A stretch of 64,000 nt of DNA from Buchnera aphidicola (Takecallis arundicolens) (GTDB lineage: Bacteria; Pseudomonadota; Gammaproteobacteria; Enterobacterales; Enterobacteriaceae): NCBI RefSeq assembly GCF_964058945.1, contig NZ_OZ060369.1, positions 248,001 to 312,000 of the forward strand. Direction: 5' to 3'. Each line of letters opens with the position of its first letter. Positions within the stretch are counted from its first letter, which is position 1. Below are positions 40,920 through 52,945 of the stretch, piece after piece. Both the position numbers and the translations under genes were made by a program. The notes beneath the pieces are model-generated. The model ran no database searches, was not told the DNA's origin, and worked only from the letters and a program-made list of their open reading frames with translations.

Positions 40920-41315
40920 TTATATTGTTTTGAGTAAATTTGTAATTTTCATACCTTTAGCAAAAGAATCATCGTTATAAAAAATAAGAATAGGGATTTT
41001 TCGTAACTGCAATATTTTACATAATATACTACGAATATAACCAGAAGCTTTTTTTAAAATACACAATACATTATCTTTTTTATTTTCTACACTTACTTTA
41101 TTGTTTAATACATTAGTCTTATCTATATAACTAATAAAAACTTTTGCACATGATAAATCACGAGACAGTTTTACCATAGAAACTGTAATAAAAGAACTTA
41201 TTCTTGGATCTCTAAACTGATTTTGTAAAATATTTGATATCGCTTTCTTTAACTCTTGTGATATACGTATATAACGATAAGATTTTTTTTGATAATTCTT
41301 ATATAATAATTTCAT
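40920..41315 (-). CDS. rbfA: Ribosome-binding factor A
   Basis: Late 30S maturation factor with a KH-like fold. RISQELKKAISNILQNQFRDPR, TVSMVKLSRDLSCAKVFIS and ASGYIRSILCKILQLRKIP follow E. coli RbfA. Length 131 aa (133). Fairly divergent but unmistakable in its position between infB and truB. Confidence 0.92.
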   Translation of the reverse strand: MKLLYKNYQKKSYRYIRISQELKKAISNILQNQFRDPRISSFITVSMVKLSRDLSCAKVFISYIDKTNVLNNKVSVENKKDNVLCILKKASGYIRSILCKILQLRKIPILIFYNDDSFAKGMKITNLLKTI

Positions 41316-41354
41316 ATATTATTAATATCTATCATAAATATATTAAATTTAATT

Positions 41355-43883
41355 TCAGTTCTTGATTTCTATTGTATTGAATGATTCTATCACATCTCCA
41401 ATACAAATGTCATTATAATTTTTTATTCCAATACCGCATTCTTTACCAACACCCACTTCTTTGACATCTTCTTTAAAACGTCGTAAAGATTCCAATTCAC
41501 CTTTATAAATTATATTTTTATTTCTTAAAATACGAATAGGACAACTCCTTTTGATAATACCATGAATTACCATACAACCGGCAACAAAAATAGATTTTGT
41601 AGGTTTAAAAATATCCCTAATTTCAGCTGATCCAATAATAATCATTTTATATTTAGGAGACATCATACCTGAAACAATTAACTTTATATCATCAATTAAA
41701 TGATATATAACAGAATAATAACGAGCATCTATATTCTCTGTTTTTATTGCACGTTTAGCTAATATATTTGGTTCAACATTAAATCCGATAATTATTGCAT
41801 GTGTTGCTACTGCAAATGCAACATCAGTTTCTGTAATGTTTCCAACATTAGCACTAATAATTTTAATGCAAATATGCTGATTAGATAAGTTTTGTATAAC
41901 GTGTGTAACAGCTTCTAATGATCCTTTTACATCAGATTTTAAAATTACATATAATATAGAAGATTCATTTTTATTTAAATTTTTAAACATATCATGTACA
42001 TCTATTTTTTTTACATTCGCTATTTTTTTTTCTTTTAATTGAATTGTTCTATATAATGCAATTTCACGCGCTTTTTTTTCATTTTCAACAGTATAAAAAA
42101 TATCTCCACTAGTTGGTATACCTGATAATCCAAGTATTTCTATAGGAATAGATGGACCAGCATATTTTACTTCAACTCCAAACGAATCTTTCATTGCACG
42201 TACTTTACCGTAATATACACCACATAATATATTATCCCCTTTTTCTAATTTTCCTTCACGAATTAATACAGTTGTTATTGGACCACGTTTTTTATCAAGT
42301 CTAGCTTCAATTACTACACCATTAGCCATACCAGATGTTCTAGCAGAAAGTTCTAATATTTCAGATTGTAATAATATTGCATGTAATAATTCATCAATTC
42401 CTTGACCAGTAATAGCAGAAATATTAACAAAAATTGTTTCACCACCCAATTCTTCTGACATAATTTCGTATTTCATTAGTTCTTTTTTAATTCTTTCAGG
42501 ATTTGCTTCCGGTTTATCAATTTTATTTATTGCAACTAATACTGGAACTCCAGCAGATTTTGCATGTTGAATAGCTTCTATAGTTTGTGGTTTTACTCCA
42601 TCATCGCCTGCTACAACTAAAACTACAATATCAGTAATTTGCACACCTCGAGCACGCATTGCTGTAAATGCAGCATGACCTGGTGTATCTAAAAAAGTAA
42701 TGAGTCCACCTTTTGTTTTTACATAATAAGCACCAATATGTTGAGTAATTCCACCAGCTTCATGACTTGCTATTTTAGTAGAACGAATATAGTCTAATAA
42801 AGATGTTTTACCATGATCAACATGTCCCATAATTGTAACTACAGGAGGTCTAATTGTTTTTAAAGAATTTCTATTTAAACTTTCAGTTTCTTGCAAAATT
42901 ATTTCTTCTACATTATTATTTTTTTTTAAAATTGCTTTATGTCCCATTTCTTCAATGATTAATTGCGCTGTTTCTTGATCAATAATTTGATTTTCTGTAA
43001 CAACATTACCCATACTCATGATTTTTTTAATTAATTCTGTACTTTTTATTGACATCTTTTTTGATAATTCTAATATTGAAATCATTTGATTAATAAAAAT
43101 TTTTTTAACAACATGTTTTTTTGGTTTAATAAAATCTTGATGTAATACACGATACTTATGTTTTTTTAAAAATTTTTTATCTTTACTATTTTTAATAATA
43201 CGATTTTTATTATTTCTTTGATCTTTTTTATTACGAAGGTTCACATTATATTCAACAACAGTATTAACATCAGATAATTTACTTAAATTAACTATTTTTT
43301 TTAAATCTTGTCCAGCAGACATTTTTTTTACCATTAACCGATTTGATGTGGTAATTTTATTTTTTTTTAAAATATTAACTGCATTCTTTTTGTAATGTAT
43401 TGTATTTTTTGAACTTACATTTTTCTTTGAAATCAGAGTATCTGATTTTTTTATAAAAATATTTTTTTTATCGCTATTTTGTGTTATTGAACTCATATTT
43501 CTTGTTTGTAAATTATTTTTCTTCAATAACTTATTATTTGTATCATGAAGTTTATTACCTGATGCAGAATATGTTTTATCATCTATTTTTTTATCAATAA
43601 TATTTTTATGTATATTAATCGTACGTAATATATCAGGAGAAGCATTTTTTTCTTTAACATTAATTGGACAATTAATAACATTATCTGTATATTTTTTTTT
43701 ATGTACCATTCCTAGTGATAACTCATTTTTTGAAGATAAATAATGTAACAATAATTTTTTTTCTTGTAATGTTACACGATCATTTTTATCTTTTTTAATA
43801 CCAATATTAGAAAAATTTTTTATTAATTCAGCAATAGTAATATTCATTTCATATGATAAAGATTGTAAAGTAATATTAATCAT
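41355..43883 (-). CDS. infB: Translation initiation factor IF-2
   Basis: GTPase that places initiator tRNA on the ribosome. An N-terminal subdomain ([20 protein letters not shown]) is followed by a long lysine-rich linker, a second small domain, then the G domain with [29 protein letters not shown] and NKIDKP, and beta-barrel and C-terminal domains. Length 842 aa (E. coli 890), the difference being in the linker. Alternative internal starts like E. coli IF2-beta cannot be judged here. Confidence 0.97.
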   Translation of the reverse strand: MINITLQSLSYEMNITIAELIKNFSNIGIKKDKNDRVTLQEKKLLLHYLSSKNELSLGMVHKKKYTDNVINCPINVKEKNASPDILRTINIHKNIIDKKIDDKTYSASGNKLHDTNNKLLKKNNLQTRNMSSITQNSDKKNIFIKKSDTLISKKNVSSKNTIHYKKNAVNILKKNKITTSNRLMVKKMSAGQDLKKIVNLSKLSDVNTVVEYNVNLRNKKDQRNNKNRIIKNSKDKKFLKKHKYRVLHQDFIKPKKHVVKKIFINQMISILELSKKMSIKSTELIKKIMSMGNVVTENQIIDQETAQLIIEEMGHKAILKKNNNVEEIILQETESLNRNSLKTIRPPVVTIMGHVDHGKTSLLDYIRSTKIASHEAGGITQHIGAYYVKTKGGLITFLDTPGHAAFTAMRARGVQITDIVVLVVAGDDGVKPQTIEAIQHAKSAGVPVLVAINKIDKPEANPERIKKELMKYEIMSEELGGETIFVNISAITGQGIDELLHAILLQSEILELSARTSGMANGVVIEARLDKKRGPITTVLIREGKLEKGDNILCGVYYGKVRAMKDSFGVEVKYAGPSIPIEILGLSGIPTSGDIFYTVENEKKAREIALYRTIQLKEKKIANVKKIDVHDMFKNLNKNESSILYVILKSDVKGSLEAVTHVIQNLSNQHICIKIISANVGNITETDVAFAVATHAIIIGFNVEPNILAKRAIKTENIDARYYSVIYHLIDDIKLIVSGMMSPKYKMIIIGSAEIRDIFKPTKSIFVAGCMVIHGIIKRSCPIRILRNKNIIYKGELESLRRFKEDVKEVGVGKECGIGIKNYNDICIGDVIESFNTIEIKN

Positions 43884-44050
43884 ATTATTCCTTATAATTT
43901 ACATCAAATTTGTATCACAGTAATACAAGATAAGATATTATTATTAACAAAATTATTTTATTATATAAATAAATTATGTTAATATCATAAAAACTTTCAG
44001 TTAAAAAAAATTCCCTATATGAAATATTTTTAAATATAATTACTAATATA

Positions 44051-45334
44051 CTACAAAAAAGAATGACAATTATTGATTATTAATAAATGTGTCAAATAAT
44101 TATCTGACTGCTCTTGAACAGTATTTGCAATACGAGCACTTATACCTTTAATTCCAATTAATATATGATATGGAGTACATATTAATTCCGATAAAGATGA
44201 AAGACCAGCATATATTAATATATTAACAATTTTACTATTTACATTTAAACATTTATTAAAAAGAGCACGAATTTTATTAATTTTAATTTTATTCTTATCA
44301 CTTGCATCATTTGCTGCCATAATATTTAATTCCCAACCACTTAATTGAGCTACTAATCTTACATTTTGACCATTTCTACCAATTGCTTGTGCTAAATTTT
44401 TTTCATTTACTATAATATCCATTGCATGTATATTATTATGTACAATTACAGATGAAACACGTATTGGAGACATAGCATTTATTACAAACTGTACTGGATC
44501 ATGATGCCATAAAATAACATCTATTCTTTCTCCACTCATTTCTTCAGATACAGATTGTACGCGTGCACCACGCATACCAACACAAGCACCAACTGGATCT
44601 ATTTTTTTATCATATGTTTTAACAGCGACTTTAGCACGTAAACCAGGATCCCTAGCAACAACCTGAATTTTAACGAGTTTTTGCGTAATTTCTGGTACTT
44701 CAATACGAAATAATTCCACTAACATTTCAGCCCGAGCACGGCTAAGAAACAATTGCATACCATTAGAGGTTGACTGTATTTCATATAATACACCACGCAC
44801 ACGATCTCCAACAATAAATTGTTCTTTTGGTAACATATCCCTTCTTAGAATAATTCCATCAATATAATTTCCTAAATCTAAAATCATAAAATCGCGATTA
44901 ATTTTTTTAATTGTACCTTGAATAATTTTACCTTTATATTGATGAAATTTATTAGAAATCATTAAACATTCTGCTTCTCGTACTTTTTTTATAATAATTT
45001 TTTTTGCTTCTTGAGTAGAAATTCTATCAAAATTTATTGATTGAATTTTATTTTCTATAAATTCACTAATTTGTACTGCTGGATTATTAATACGTGCTTC
45101 TCTTAAATAAATTTCTCTTTCTTTATGAACAACACATCCCACAACAGTCCATCTACGATAAGTATTCACATTTCCATTGTCTCGATCGATATTCACTCTA
45201 ACATCAATATCATGAGTATATTGTTTTTTTGTTGCTATTTTCAATGCAAGTTCTAATGCTTCAAATATTTTTTCACGTGGCAAAGATTTTTCACGAGAAA
45301 CCAATTCCACTACTGACAAAATTTCTCTATTCAT
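44051..45334 (-). CDS. nusA: Transcription termination/antitermination protein NusA, shortened
   Basis: RNA polymerase-binding factor for pausing, termination and antitermination. The N-terminal domain MNREILSVVELVSREKSLPREKIFEALE, the S1 domain, and the tandem KH domains (VGACVGMRGARVQSVSEEM; AQAIGRNGQNVRLVAQLSG) are intact. After them only one acidic-repeat-like helical segment is present, so it ends at 427 aa against 495 in E. coli. rimP, which precedes nusA in E. coli, is absent. The start has a GGAG site. Confidence 0.95.
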   Translation of the reverse strand: MNREILSVVELVSREKSLPREKIFEALELALKIATKKQYTHDIDVRVNIDRDNGNVNTYRRWTVVGCVVHKEREIYLREARINNPAVQISEFIENKIQSINFDRISTQEAKKIIIKKVREAECLMISNKFHQYKGKIIQGTIKKINRDFMILDLGNYIDGIILRRDMLPKEQFIVGDRVRGVLYEIQSTSNGMQLFLSRARAEMLVELFRIEVPEITQKLVKIQVVARDPGLRAKVAVKTYDKKIDPVGACVGMRGARVQSVSEEMSGERIDVILWHHDPVQFVINAMSPIRVSSVIVHNNIHAMDIIVNEKNLAQAIGRNGQNVRLVAQLSGWELNIMAANDASDKNKIKINKIRALFNKCLNVNSKIVNILIYAGLSSLSELICTPYHILIGIKGISARIANTVQEQSDNYLTHLLIINNCHSFL

Positions 45335-45565
45335 TACATCAACTCCGAGATGTACAATATCTTAATAAAAAAATATACTACATATATTGTATTAATAAAA
45401 TATTATATTATATTTTTTAGTAATCCAGCTATCATGCAACAAATATAAAATACATAACAATAATTATCAATGTAATATAAAAAATCAATTTAAAAAATTA
45501 CAATAAAATAATTTCAATACATATTTTAAAAATATTATTCAAATATTTTTATAAATCTTAAATTA

Positions 45566-45648
45566 TACCGAGAGTGGGATTTGAACCCACATGCTATAAA
45601 AGCACTATCCCCTCAAGATAGCGTGTCTACCAATTTCACCATCCCGGC
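45566..45648 (-). tRNA. leuU: tRNA-Leu, anticodon GAG
   Basis: An 83-nt class II tRNA on the minus strand: acceptor GCCGGGA with TCTCGGT (G1-U72 and one more G-U pair), anticodon arm CTATC-TTGAGGG-GATAG (anticodon GAG), long variable arm. Discriminator A, no CCA encoded. It lies between secG and nusA, exactly where leuU is in E. coli; metY is gone. Confidence 0.96.
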
Positions 45649-45723
45649 AAAAATGTAATATTAGATTTTCATTTACACTATACAATCTATATCATTTAAT
45701 ATTTTTTTAATTACTATATATTA

Positions 45724-45951
45724 TTACACATCCAAAATACAGATAATTATACTAAATATAAAAAACAATATAATAAAAATTTTAGTTATTGTATTTAAAA
45801 TAGAATCACGACAAATAAAATTTAATATACTAAATTTATTATTATATCTACTAAAATTATATAAATCATTATAATTTGCAGGATTTAACATAATTAAGGT
45901 TATTAAAATAAAACAAACAATAATAAAAACAAAAAAAATTAACTTATACAT
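45724..45951 (-). CDS. secG: Protein translocase subunit SecG
   Basis: Small auxiliary subunit of the SecYEG channel. Two hydrophobic segments (about residues 4-22 and 53-73) match SecG topology, and the start MYKLIFFVFIIVCFILITLIMLN resembles E. coli MYEALLVVFLIVAIGLVGLIMLQ. Only 75 aa against 110: the hydrophilic C-terminal tail is missing, and the conserved GKGAD-type loop is not preserved. The call rests partly on its place between leuU and ftsH. Confidence 0.82.
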   Translation of the reverse strand: MYKLIFFVFIIVCFILITLIMLNPANYNDLYNFSRYNNKFSILNFICRDSILNTITKIFIILFFIFSIIICILDV

Positions 45952-46021
45952 ACAGTTTACTTATCCTAAGTACAAAAAAATGATAAAATAAAAATAATAT
46001 TAAAATAGTATGTAAAATATT

Positions 46022-46058
46022 TACCTACTATTACTCAAATTTCAAATAATAGTAGGTA
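46022..46058. terminator. 12-bp hairpin between ftsH and secG
   Basis: TACCTACTATTA and its exact complement TAATAGTAGGTA flank a 13-base loop. It lies between the ftsH stop and the secG start and could end or process the ftsH transcript. The arm shares CTACTATTA with the hairpin after ptsG. Confidence 0.55.
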
Positions 46059-46173
46059 TTTATCAATTTAATAACTTTATAACTAATAATCAAATATTAT
46101 ATAAATATTTGAATATATGATTAACATATTAAATAAAAATTTGTACCATATGTTATAAAAAATACATAAAAAA

Positions 46174-48021
46174 CTAAAAATTTTTATCAGCATCGTTTTC
46201 CCAATTTATAGGATGACGCACTGTTTTACGATTCATCAAATCATCAATTTGCATAGCATCTATTGTTTCATATTTCATTAATGCATCTTTCATAGCATGT
46301 AAAATATCTAAATTGTCTTTTAAAATTTTTTTTGCCCGATTATAATTTTTTTCAATTAATAATTTAATTTCTTGGTCAATAATACTAGCTGTAATATCAG
46401 ATATATATTTAGTGTGAGAAAACGTATTATTAAAAATAACATCAGTATCTTCATTAGTATACAATAATGGACCTAATTTTTCTGAAAAACCCCATTTTGT
46501 CACCATATTTCTAGCCAAATTAGTAGCTACTTTAATATCATTCACTGATCCAGTCGAAACTTTCTGTGTTCCATAAATTATTTCTTCAGCTAAACGACCA
46601 CCATACAACGTCGATATTTGACTTTCTATTTTTTCTCTACTCAAGTTAATAACATCAGATTCAGGTAAAAAAAATGTTACACCTAAAGCACGACCACGTG
46701 GTACAATAGTAACTTTATGAGCTGGATCATGTTCAGGTACCAGCCTACCAATAATAACATGACCTGATTCATGATATGCTGTAAATTCTCGTTGTAATTC
46801 TGTCATAACCATAGAACGTCTTTCAGAACCAATCAATATTTTATCTTTCGCTTGTTCAAAATCTGACATTGACACAACTTTTTGATTAAAACGAGCAGCA
46901 CACAATGCAGATTCATTAACTAAATTTGATAAATCAGCTCCAGAAAAACCAGGAGTACCACGCGCAATAACCATAGTATCAACATCAGTAGATAACGGAA
47001 TATTTTTCATATGTACTTGTAAAATTTTTTCTCTACCTAAAATATCAGGTAATGAAACTACAACTTGTCTATCAAAACGGCCAGGTCTTAGCAATGCTGA
47101 ATCTAAAACATCTGGTCGATTAGTTGCAGCAATTAAAATAATACCTTCATTCCCTTCAAAACCATCCATTTCAACTAACATTTGATTTAATGTTTGTTCT
47201 CTTTCATCATTTCCTCCACCAAATGCACTACCCCTTTGTCGTCCTACAGCATCGATTTCATCAATAAAAATTATACAAGGAGCAATTTTTCGTGCATGAT
47301 TAAAAACATCACGTACACGAGATGCACCAACTCCAACAAACATTTCAACAAAATCTGAACCAGATAATGTTAAAAATGATACTTTTGCTTCTCCCGCAAT
47401 AGCTTTTGCAAGTAATGTCTTACCAGTTCCAGGAGGACCAATCATTAATATACCTTTTGGAATTTTTCCACCTAACTTTTGAAATTTTTTTGGTTCTTTT
47501 AAATACTCGACTAATTCACGTACTTCTTCTTTTGCTTCATCACATCCTGCAACGTCTGCAAAACTAATCTTAATTTTTTTATCAAAAAAAATACGTGTTT
47601 TACTTTTTCCAAAAGAATTTATACCTTTACCAACATTATTTTTAACTTGCCTCATAAAATAAAACCAAACACCAATTAATAATAATGTAGGAAACCAAGA
47701 GATAAAAATTGAAAATAAAATACTTTTCTGTTTCGGAGGAATTCCGGATATAATAATATGCTTTGATAAAAGCCTATTTAATAACTTTGTATCATGCATA
47801 GGAATATATGTTGTATATTTACTATTGTCTTTTTTAATAAAATTAATATAATTTCCATTAATTCGTACTTTTTTAATTTCATTTTTTTCTATGATAGATA
47901 AAAAAGTAGTATAATCAGTATTATGTATCTTTTTACTATTAATATTTAAACCAATTAATGCAAAAATACAACAAACAAATATTACTAACCAAAACAATGA
48001 ATTTTTGACTATATCACGCAA
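46174..48021 (-). CDS. ftsH: ATP-dependent zinc metalloprotease FtsH
   Basis: Membrane-anchored AAA+ protease. Two membrane segments enclose a periplasmic domain; then Walker [30 protein letters not shown], the SRH region [19 protein letters not shown], and zinc site HESGH (E. coli HEAGH). I start at TTG 48021: it has GAGG eight bases upstream and gives the N terminus [M][13 protein letters not shown], which aligns with E. coli FtsH. The product is 615 aa; the E. coli C-terminal tail (644 aa) is missing. The longest frame begins with another TTG at 48060. Confidence 0.95.
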   Translation of the reverse strand: MRDIVKNSLFWLVIFVCCIFALIGLNINSKKIHNTDYTTFLSIIEKNEIKKVRINGNYINFIKKDNSKYTTYIPMHDTKLLNRLLSKHIIISGIPPKQKSILFSIFISWFPTLLLIGVWFYFMRQVKNNVGKGINSFGKSKTRIFFDKKIKISFADVAGCDEAKEEVRELVEYLKEPKKFQKLGGKIPKGILMIGPPGTGKTLLAKAIAGEAKVSFLTLSGSDFVEMFVGVGASRVRDVFNHARKIAPCIIFIDEIDAVGRQRGSAFGGGNDEREQTLNQMLVEMDGFEGNEGIILIAATNRPDVLDSALLRPGRFDRQVVVSLPDILGREKILQVHMKNIPLSTDVDTMVIARGTPGFSGADLSNLVNESALCAARFNQKVVSMSDFEQAKDKILIGSERRSMVMTELQREFTAYHESGHVIIGRLVPEHDPAHKVTIVPRGRALGVTFFLPESDVINLSREKIESQISTLYGGRLAEEIIYGTQKVSTGSVNDIKVATNLARNMVTKWGFSEKLGPLLYTNEDTDVIFNNTFSHTKYISDITASIIDQEIKLLIEKNYNRAKKILKDNLDILHAMKDALMKYETIDAMQIDDLMNRKTVRHPINWENDADKNF

Positions 48022-48029
48022 AACATTAA

Positions 48030-48033
48030 CCTC
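48030..48033 (-). promoter_or_regulatory. Ribosome binding site deciding the TTG start of ftsH
   Basis: GAGG on the minus strand, eight bases before TTG at 48021. The upstream TTG at 48060 has no comparable site. Confidence 0.65.
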
Positions 48034-48073
48034 ATTGCAAGTACAATTATTTTTAAACAAATTAAAATATATA

Positions 48074-48700
48074 TTATTTTTTAAAATCTCGTGCTAAGAT
48101 AAAAACTTCACGAGAATGATTACGTGAAGCATTAGGTTTACAAATTTTTATCGTAGTAAAAAAACAGCCTAATTTATTTAAAAAATCTCCAAAACCTAAT
48201 CCCTGAAATACTTTTACTAAAAAAGTTCCTCGTTTACATAACGTTGCAACAGCAATTTTCATTGCCAATTCAGATAAATTAAGAGATCGGGGTATATCTA
48301 TAGAAGATATACCAGTAATATTTGGAGACATGTCGGACATTACTAAACTAATTTGTTTAGTTATAGTATGGTTAAGTATTTGATTAAATATTTTTTCCTG
48401 CATAAGATTGCCTTGGAAAAAATATACTCCAGGAATTGGATTCATATTATTAATATCACAAGATATAACATGTCCACATTTACCAAGTATTTTAATAGCG
48501 TATTTTGACCAACTACCAGGCGCAGATCCTAAATCAATAACATTCATACCACGTACAAACAAACAATATTTAATATGTATATCATGTAATTTAAACCATG
48601 CACGAGAACGTAAATTATTTTGACGAGCGCATTGTACAAAACGATCCTTAAAATTTCGTTTTAACCACCGTTTTGAACTAGAAGAGTATTTTTTTTTCAT
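48074..48700 (-). CDS. rlmE: 23S rRNA (uridine2552-2'-O)-methyltransferase RlmE
   Basis: Methylates U2552 in the A loop of 23S rRNA (also called RrmJ/FtsJ). [11 protein letters not shown], the SAM motif [24 protein letters not shown] with the catalytic aspartate, and FLVKVFQG with the catalytic lysine are visible. Length 208 aa (E. coli 209). It precedes ftsH by about 50 bp, as in the E. coli rlmE-ftsH operon. Confidence 0.96.
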   Translation of the reverse strand: MKKKYSSSSKRWLKRNFKDRFVQCARQNNLRSRAWFKLHDIHIKYCLFVRGMNVIDLGSAPGSWSKYAIKILGKCGHVISCDINNMNPIPGVYFFQGNLMQEKIFNQILNHTITKQISLVMSDMSPNITGISSIDIPRSLNLSELAMKIAVATLCKRGTFLVKVFQGLGFGDFLNKLGCFFTTIKICKPNASRNHSREVFILARDFKK

Positions 48701-48852
48701 GTAAATCAGTTTATAAAATTATTTATTTATTCTATTTTCAATAAATATAATATTTTTTAATTATAACATTTCAATTAAATATTTTTTTGAAAATATTGTA
48801 TAAGGTGCTTATAGAAAATATAAAAATATGTATTTTAAAATAAATAATATTT

Positions 48853-49329
48853 TTAAATATATTGTACATTTAATATTTTATATTTAATAGTCCCGGAAGG
48901 TGTATCAACTGCTACAATATCTAAAATTTTCTTACCAATTAAACTTCTCGCAATAGGTGAATTAATTGATATTAAACCATCTTTAAAATTCGATTCATCA
49001 TCACCCACAATACAAAAGATAAACTCTTTTTTTGAATTTAAATTTAATACACTGACAGTAGATCCAAAAACAACTTTACCATTAAACGAAATATTTTTAA
49101 TATCAATAATTTGTGCATGATATAATTTTGATTCAATATCTTTAATACGTTTTTCACAAAATGCTTGTTCCTCTCTAGCTGCATGATATTCTGCATTCTC
49201 TTTAAGATCACCATGTTTCCTTGATTCAGAAATTGCAGAAATAATTTTTGGTCTAACAACATTCTTTAATTTTTTTAGTTCTATATGTAGTTTCTCATAA
49301 CCTTTAATAGTCATTGGAATTTTATTCAT
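48853..49329 (-). CDS. greA: Transcription elongation factor GreA
   Basis: Rescues backtracked RNA polymerase by stimulating transcript cleavage. The N-terminal coiled coil has [16 protein letters not shown] with the acidic tip residues, and the C-terminal domain has [21 protein letters not shown]. Length 158 aa equals E. coli. It is separate from rlmE by 152 bp. Confidence 0.97.
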   Translation of the reverse strand: MNKIPMTIKGYEKLHIELKKLKNVVRPKIISAISESRKHGDLKENAEYHAAREEQAFCEKRIKDIESKLYHAQIIDIKNISFNGKVVFGSTVSVLNLNSKKEFIFCIVGDDESNFKDGLISINSPIARSLIGKKILDIVAVDTPSGTIKYKILNVQYI

Positions 49330-49538
49330 AATACACTTTCCTTATATGTAAAATATCATTGCATTTAATATATTTTTATTATAATTACTATAAAAATATA
49401 CAAAACAAATTAAATAAATTATCTAATATAAAATATATAAAGTTTTTATTGAAAAATATATCAATAATTTTAAACAAGATCTTATGTTAAGATAAAGATA
49501 TAAATATAAAAAATATCACACAATTAAAATAAAAAAAT

Positions 49539-49790
49539 ATGAATAATAATAATCTTAAATTACATATTCAAAAACATGTACAATTAGAAAAAATATATTT
49601 AAAAGGTGATGAAAATCATATACATATTATTGCAATCGGAACAATTTTTACTAATTTAAAGCATATTGCAAGACAAAAATTAATTTACAAACCATTAACA
49701 GAATATATTATCGCAAAAAAAATTCATGCTATTACAATCGATACATTTACTCCTATCGAATGGGAAAAAGAAAAAAAAAAATATATCTAA
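49539..49790 (+). CDS. ibaG: BolA-family protein IbaG
   Basis: BolA-like protein (YrbA) thought to work with monothiol glutaredoxin in iron-sulfur or acid-stress functions. KGDENHIHIIAIGTIF, VYKPL-like IYKPLTEYI and KKIHAITIDTFTPIEWEKE match E. coli IbaG. Length 83 aa (E. coli 84-89). The 3' end contains a run of 11 A. murA, which follows in E. coli, is absent; about 260 bp of AT-rich DNA separates it from rplU. Confidence 0.9.
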   Translation: MNNNNLKLHIQKHVQLEKIYLKGDENHIHIIAIGTIFTNLKHIARQKLIYKPLTEYIIAKKIHAITIDTFTPIEWEKEKKKYI

Positions 49791-50049
49791 ATTTTAACTC
49801 ATAATATTTATAAATTATTCTATATAATAATAAATTTTTATAATTAATTTTAATATTCGTATTATCACAAACTGATGTAACAAAACTGTCCAAATAATGC
49901 AATATAATACCGAAATAATATTAAATCATTTATACATGTTAAATAAAAATAAAATTGTATTAATAATACTTTATTCTGTATTATATTCCTATTTTAAATA
50001 ATTTACATGTCTTAAATTGAAATAATCTTACTTATTAATAGGAGTATTT

Positions 50050-50364
50050 ATGTACGTAGTGTTTTTACATGGAGGCAAACAATATCAAGCACATCAAGGA
50101 CAAATTATAAAACTAGATAAAATTAATTTTAAAACAGGTGATCAACTTCATATAAATAATATTCTAATGATAGTTAATAATGAAAATATCACAATAGGTA
50201 AACCTAATATTAAAAATAGTAGTATTATAAGTCAAATTATACGACATGGCAGACAAAAAAAAGTAAAAATTATTAAATTTAGACGAAGAAAACATTATAA
50301 AAAACAACAAGGACATCGTCAACATTTTACAGAAGTAAAAATTATTGATATTATTACTACATAA
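50050..50364 (+). CDS. rplU: 50S ribosomal protein L21
   Basis: 23S rRNA-binding ribosomal protein. VFLHGGKQYQAHQGQIIKLDKI and KFRRRKHYKKQQGHRQHFTEVKI are the conserved start and RNA-binding loop. Length 104 aa (E. coli 103). AGGAG lies just before the ATG. First gene of rplU-rpmA-obgE. Confidence 0.97.
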   Translation: MYVVFLHGGKQYQAHQGQIIKLDKINFKTGDQLHINNILMIVNNENITIGKPNIKNSSIISQIIRHGRQKKVKIIKFRRRKHYKKQQGHRQHFTEVKIIDIITT

Positions 50365-50385
50365 AAATATTTTATAGGGAAAAAT

Positions 50386-50640
50386 ATGGCACAAAAAAAA
50401 GCTGGCGGTTCTACTAGAAATGGACGTGATTCACATTCTAAAAGATTAGGTATAAAAAAATTTGGAGGAGAATATGTACTTTCTGGATCAATTATTGTTA
50501 GACAAAGAGGAACAAAATTTCATCCCGGAAATAATACAAAATTAGGGAAAGATCATACAATATTTGCAATTAAACATGGGAGAGTTAAGTTTGAACAGAA
50601 AGGATTAAAAAATAAAAAATATGTAAGTATAATAATTTAA
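50386..50640 (+). CDS. rpmA: 50S ribosomal protein L27
   Basis: Ribosomal protein reaching the peptidyl-transferase centre. [20 protein letters not shown] begins the protein and [20 protein letters not shown] follows. Length 84 aa (E. coli 85). It starts 21 bp after rplU. Confidence 0.98.
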   Translation: MAQKKAGGSTRNGRDSHSKRLGIKKFGGEYVLSGSIIVRQRGTKFHPGNNTKLGKDHTIFAIKHGRVKFEQKGLKNKKYVSIII

Positions 50641-50673
50641 TAAAATATTTATATATTAATTTTTACATTTATA

Positions 50674-50703
50674 TTACTCCTTTATTGAAAAAATAAGGGG
50701 TAA
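50674..50703 (+). terminator. Hairpin after rpmA
   Basis: TTACTCCTTTATT pairs with AATAAGGGGTAA (12 pairs with one bulged T and one G-U) around a 5-base loop, then TTATTAG. It lies between rpmA and obgE and may attenuate transcription into obgE. Confidence 0.5.
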
Positions 50704-50761
50704 TTATTAGATTATAATTATACTGAAAAATTTACACATTATTATTAAAGAGATGTATTAA

Positions 50762-51790
<1,029 letters not shown>

Positions 51791-51836
51791 AGTTTAAATT
51801 ATAAACTCAATTAATTAAAATCTTTATATAGAATAC

Positions 51837-51863
51837 AATCCGGATATTTATCCATTCCGGATT
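51837..51863. terminator. Bidirectional terminator between obgE and rpsI
   Basis: AATCCGGA and TCCGGATT form an 8-bp stem around an 11-base loop, between the 3' ends of convergent obgE and rpsI. GC-containing stem in an otherwise AT-only spacer. Confidence 0.6.
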
Positions 51864-51900
51864 TGAAATAATATAATAACTTAATAACATAAAAAATATA

Positions 51901-52293
51901 TTATCGTTTAGAAAACTGTGGTTTTTTCCTTGCTTTTCTTAATCCTACTTTTTTTCTTTCTACTTGTCTAGAATCACGTGTTAAAAATCCAGATTTTCTC
52001 AGAATACACCTAAAACTTTCATCATATTCAACTAAAGAACGTGCAATACCTTGTCGAATTGCCCCTGCTTGCCCGGATATTCCTCCACCTTTTACGGTAA
52101 TATAGAAATTAAATTTATTTAACATATTTGTTATTTCTAACGGCTGTAAAATAATCATACGTGCAGTTTCAATAGGAAAATATTTTAAAAGATCTTTTTG
52201 ATTAATAATAATATTTCCAATTCCAAATTTACAAAATATGCGCGCAGAAGAACTTTTTCGACGACCAGTAGCATAATTATGATAATGATTCAT
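51901..52293 (-). CDS. rpsI: 30S ribosomal protein S9
   Basis: Ribosomal protein whose C-terminal tail reaches P-site t[32 protein letters not shown] and the C-terminal SKR are conserved. The ATG at 52293 gives 130 aa, identical to E. coli; the longest frame starts at a TTG at 52308. It follows rplM by 17 bp, as in the E. coli rplM-rpsI operon. Confidence 0.97.
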   Translation of the reverse strand: MNHYHNYATGRRKSSSARIFCKFGIGNIIINQKDLLKYFPIETARMIILQPLEITNMLNKFNFYITVKGGGISGQAGAIRQGIARSLVEYDESFRCILRKSGFLTRDSRQVERKKVGLRKARKKPQFSKR

Positions 52294-52310
52294 ATTGGTA
52301 TTTTCCAAAG

Positions 52311-52739
52311 TTAAATATTTAATAATGTTGGTTTTTGCGCATTATGTTCATGTAAGTTATGAGCATATACTTTTAATTTTTTTAACATAACACGGCCTAA
52401 AGGACCTTTTGGTAACATGCCTTTAACAGCTATTTTAAGAATCTTTGATGGATTTTGTAATAATAAATCTTGAAAAGATATTTTTTTAATACCACCAATA
52501 TATCCAGTATGTTGATAATAAATTTTATTTAGCTTTTTATTACCAGTAACAATAATTTTTTCGGCATTAATAACAACAATAAAATCTCCAGTATCCACAT
52601 GAGGAGTGTATTGAACTTTATGTTTACCTTTCAAATAATGCGCTATTCTAGCTGCAAATCTACCTAATATTTTATTTGTTGCATCAACATAATACCAAGT
52701 TTTTTGAGTATTATTAACAGTTGCTACAAAACTTTTCAT
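52311..52739 (-). CDS. rplM: 50S ribosomal protein L13
   Basis: Early-assembly 50S protein. [35 protein letters not shown] and [10 protein letters not shown] are typical. The ATG at 52739 ([10 protein letters not shown]) gives 142 aa, the E. coli length; a frame open from 52847 would add 36 low-complexity residues and is rejected. First gene of rplM-rpsI. Confidence 0.97.
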   Translation of the reverse strand: MKSFVATVNNTQKTWYYVDATNKILGRFAARIAHYLKGKHKVQYTPHVDTGDFIVVINAEKIIVTGNKKLNKIYYQHTGYIGGIKKISFQDLLLQNPSKILKIAVKGMLPKGPLGRVMLKKLKVYAHNLHEHNAQKPTLLNI

Positions 52740-52945
52740 ATATATCCTTAATTTATGTACAATCTTTAAAAATGTAAAGTACAATAAAAATTTATTAAAA
52801 TAATAAGCTATAATTTCTTTTATTAATTTAAAAAATATCACATGCAAATTATTATCTATAAATATTTTTATGGAACAAAAAATAAATTTTAATTCAATTT
52901 AAAATAATATAATATACTTCATTTAAAAAATATGGTGTTAGTCTC

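Noticed and set aside
45229-45420. Short plus-strand frame over the nusA start
   Set aside because: Antisense to conserved nusA and running into its promoter region; no supporting features.
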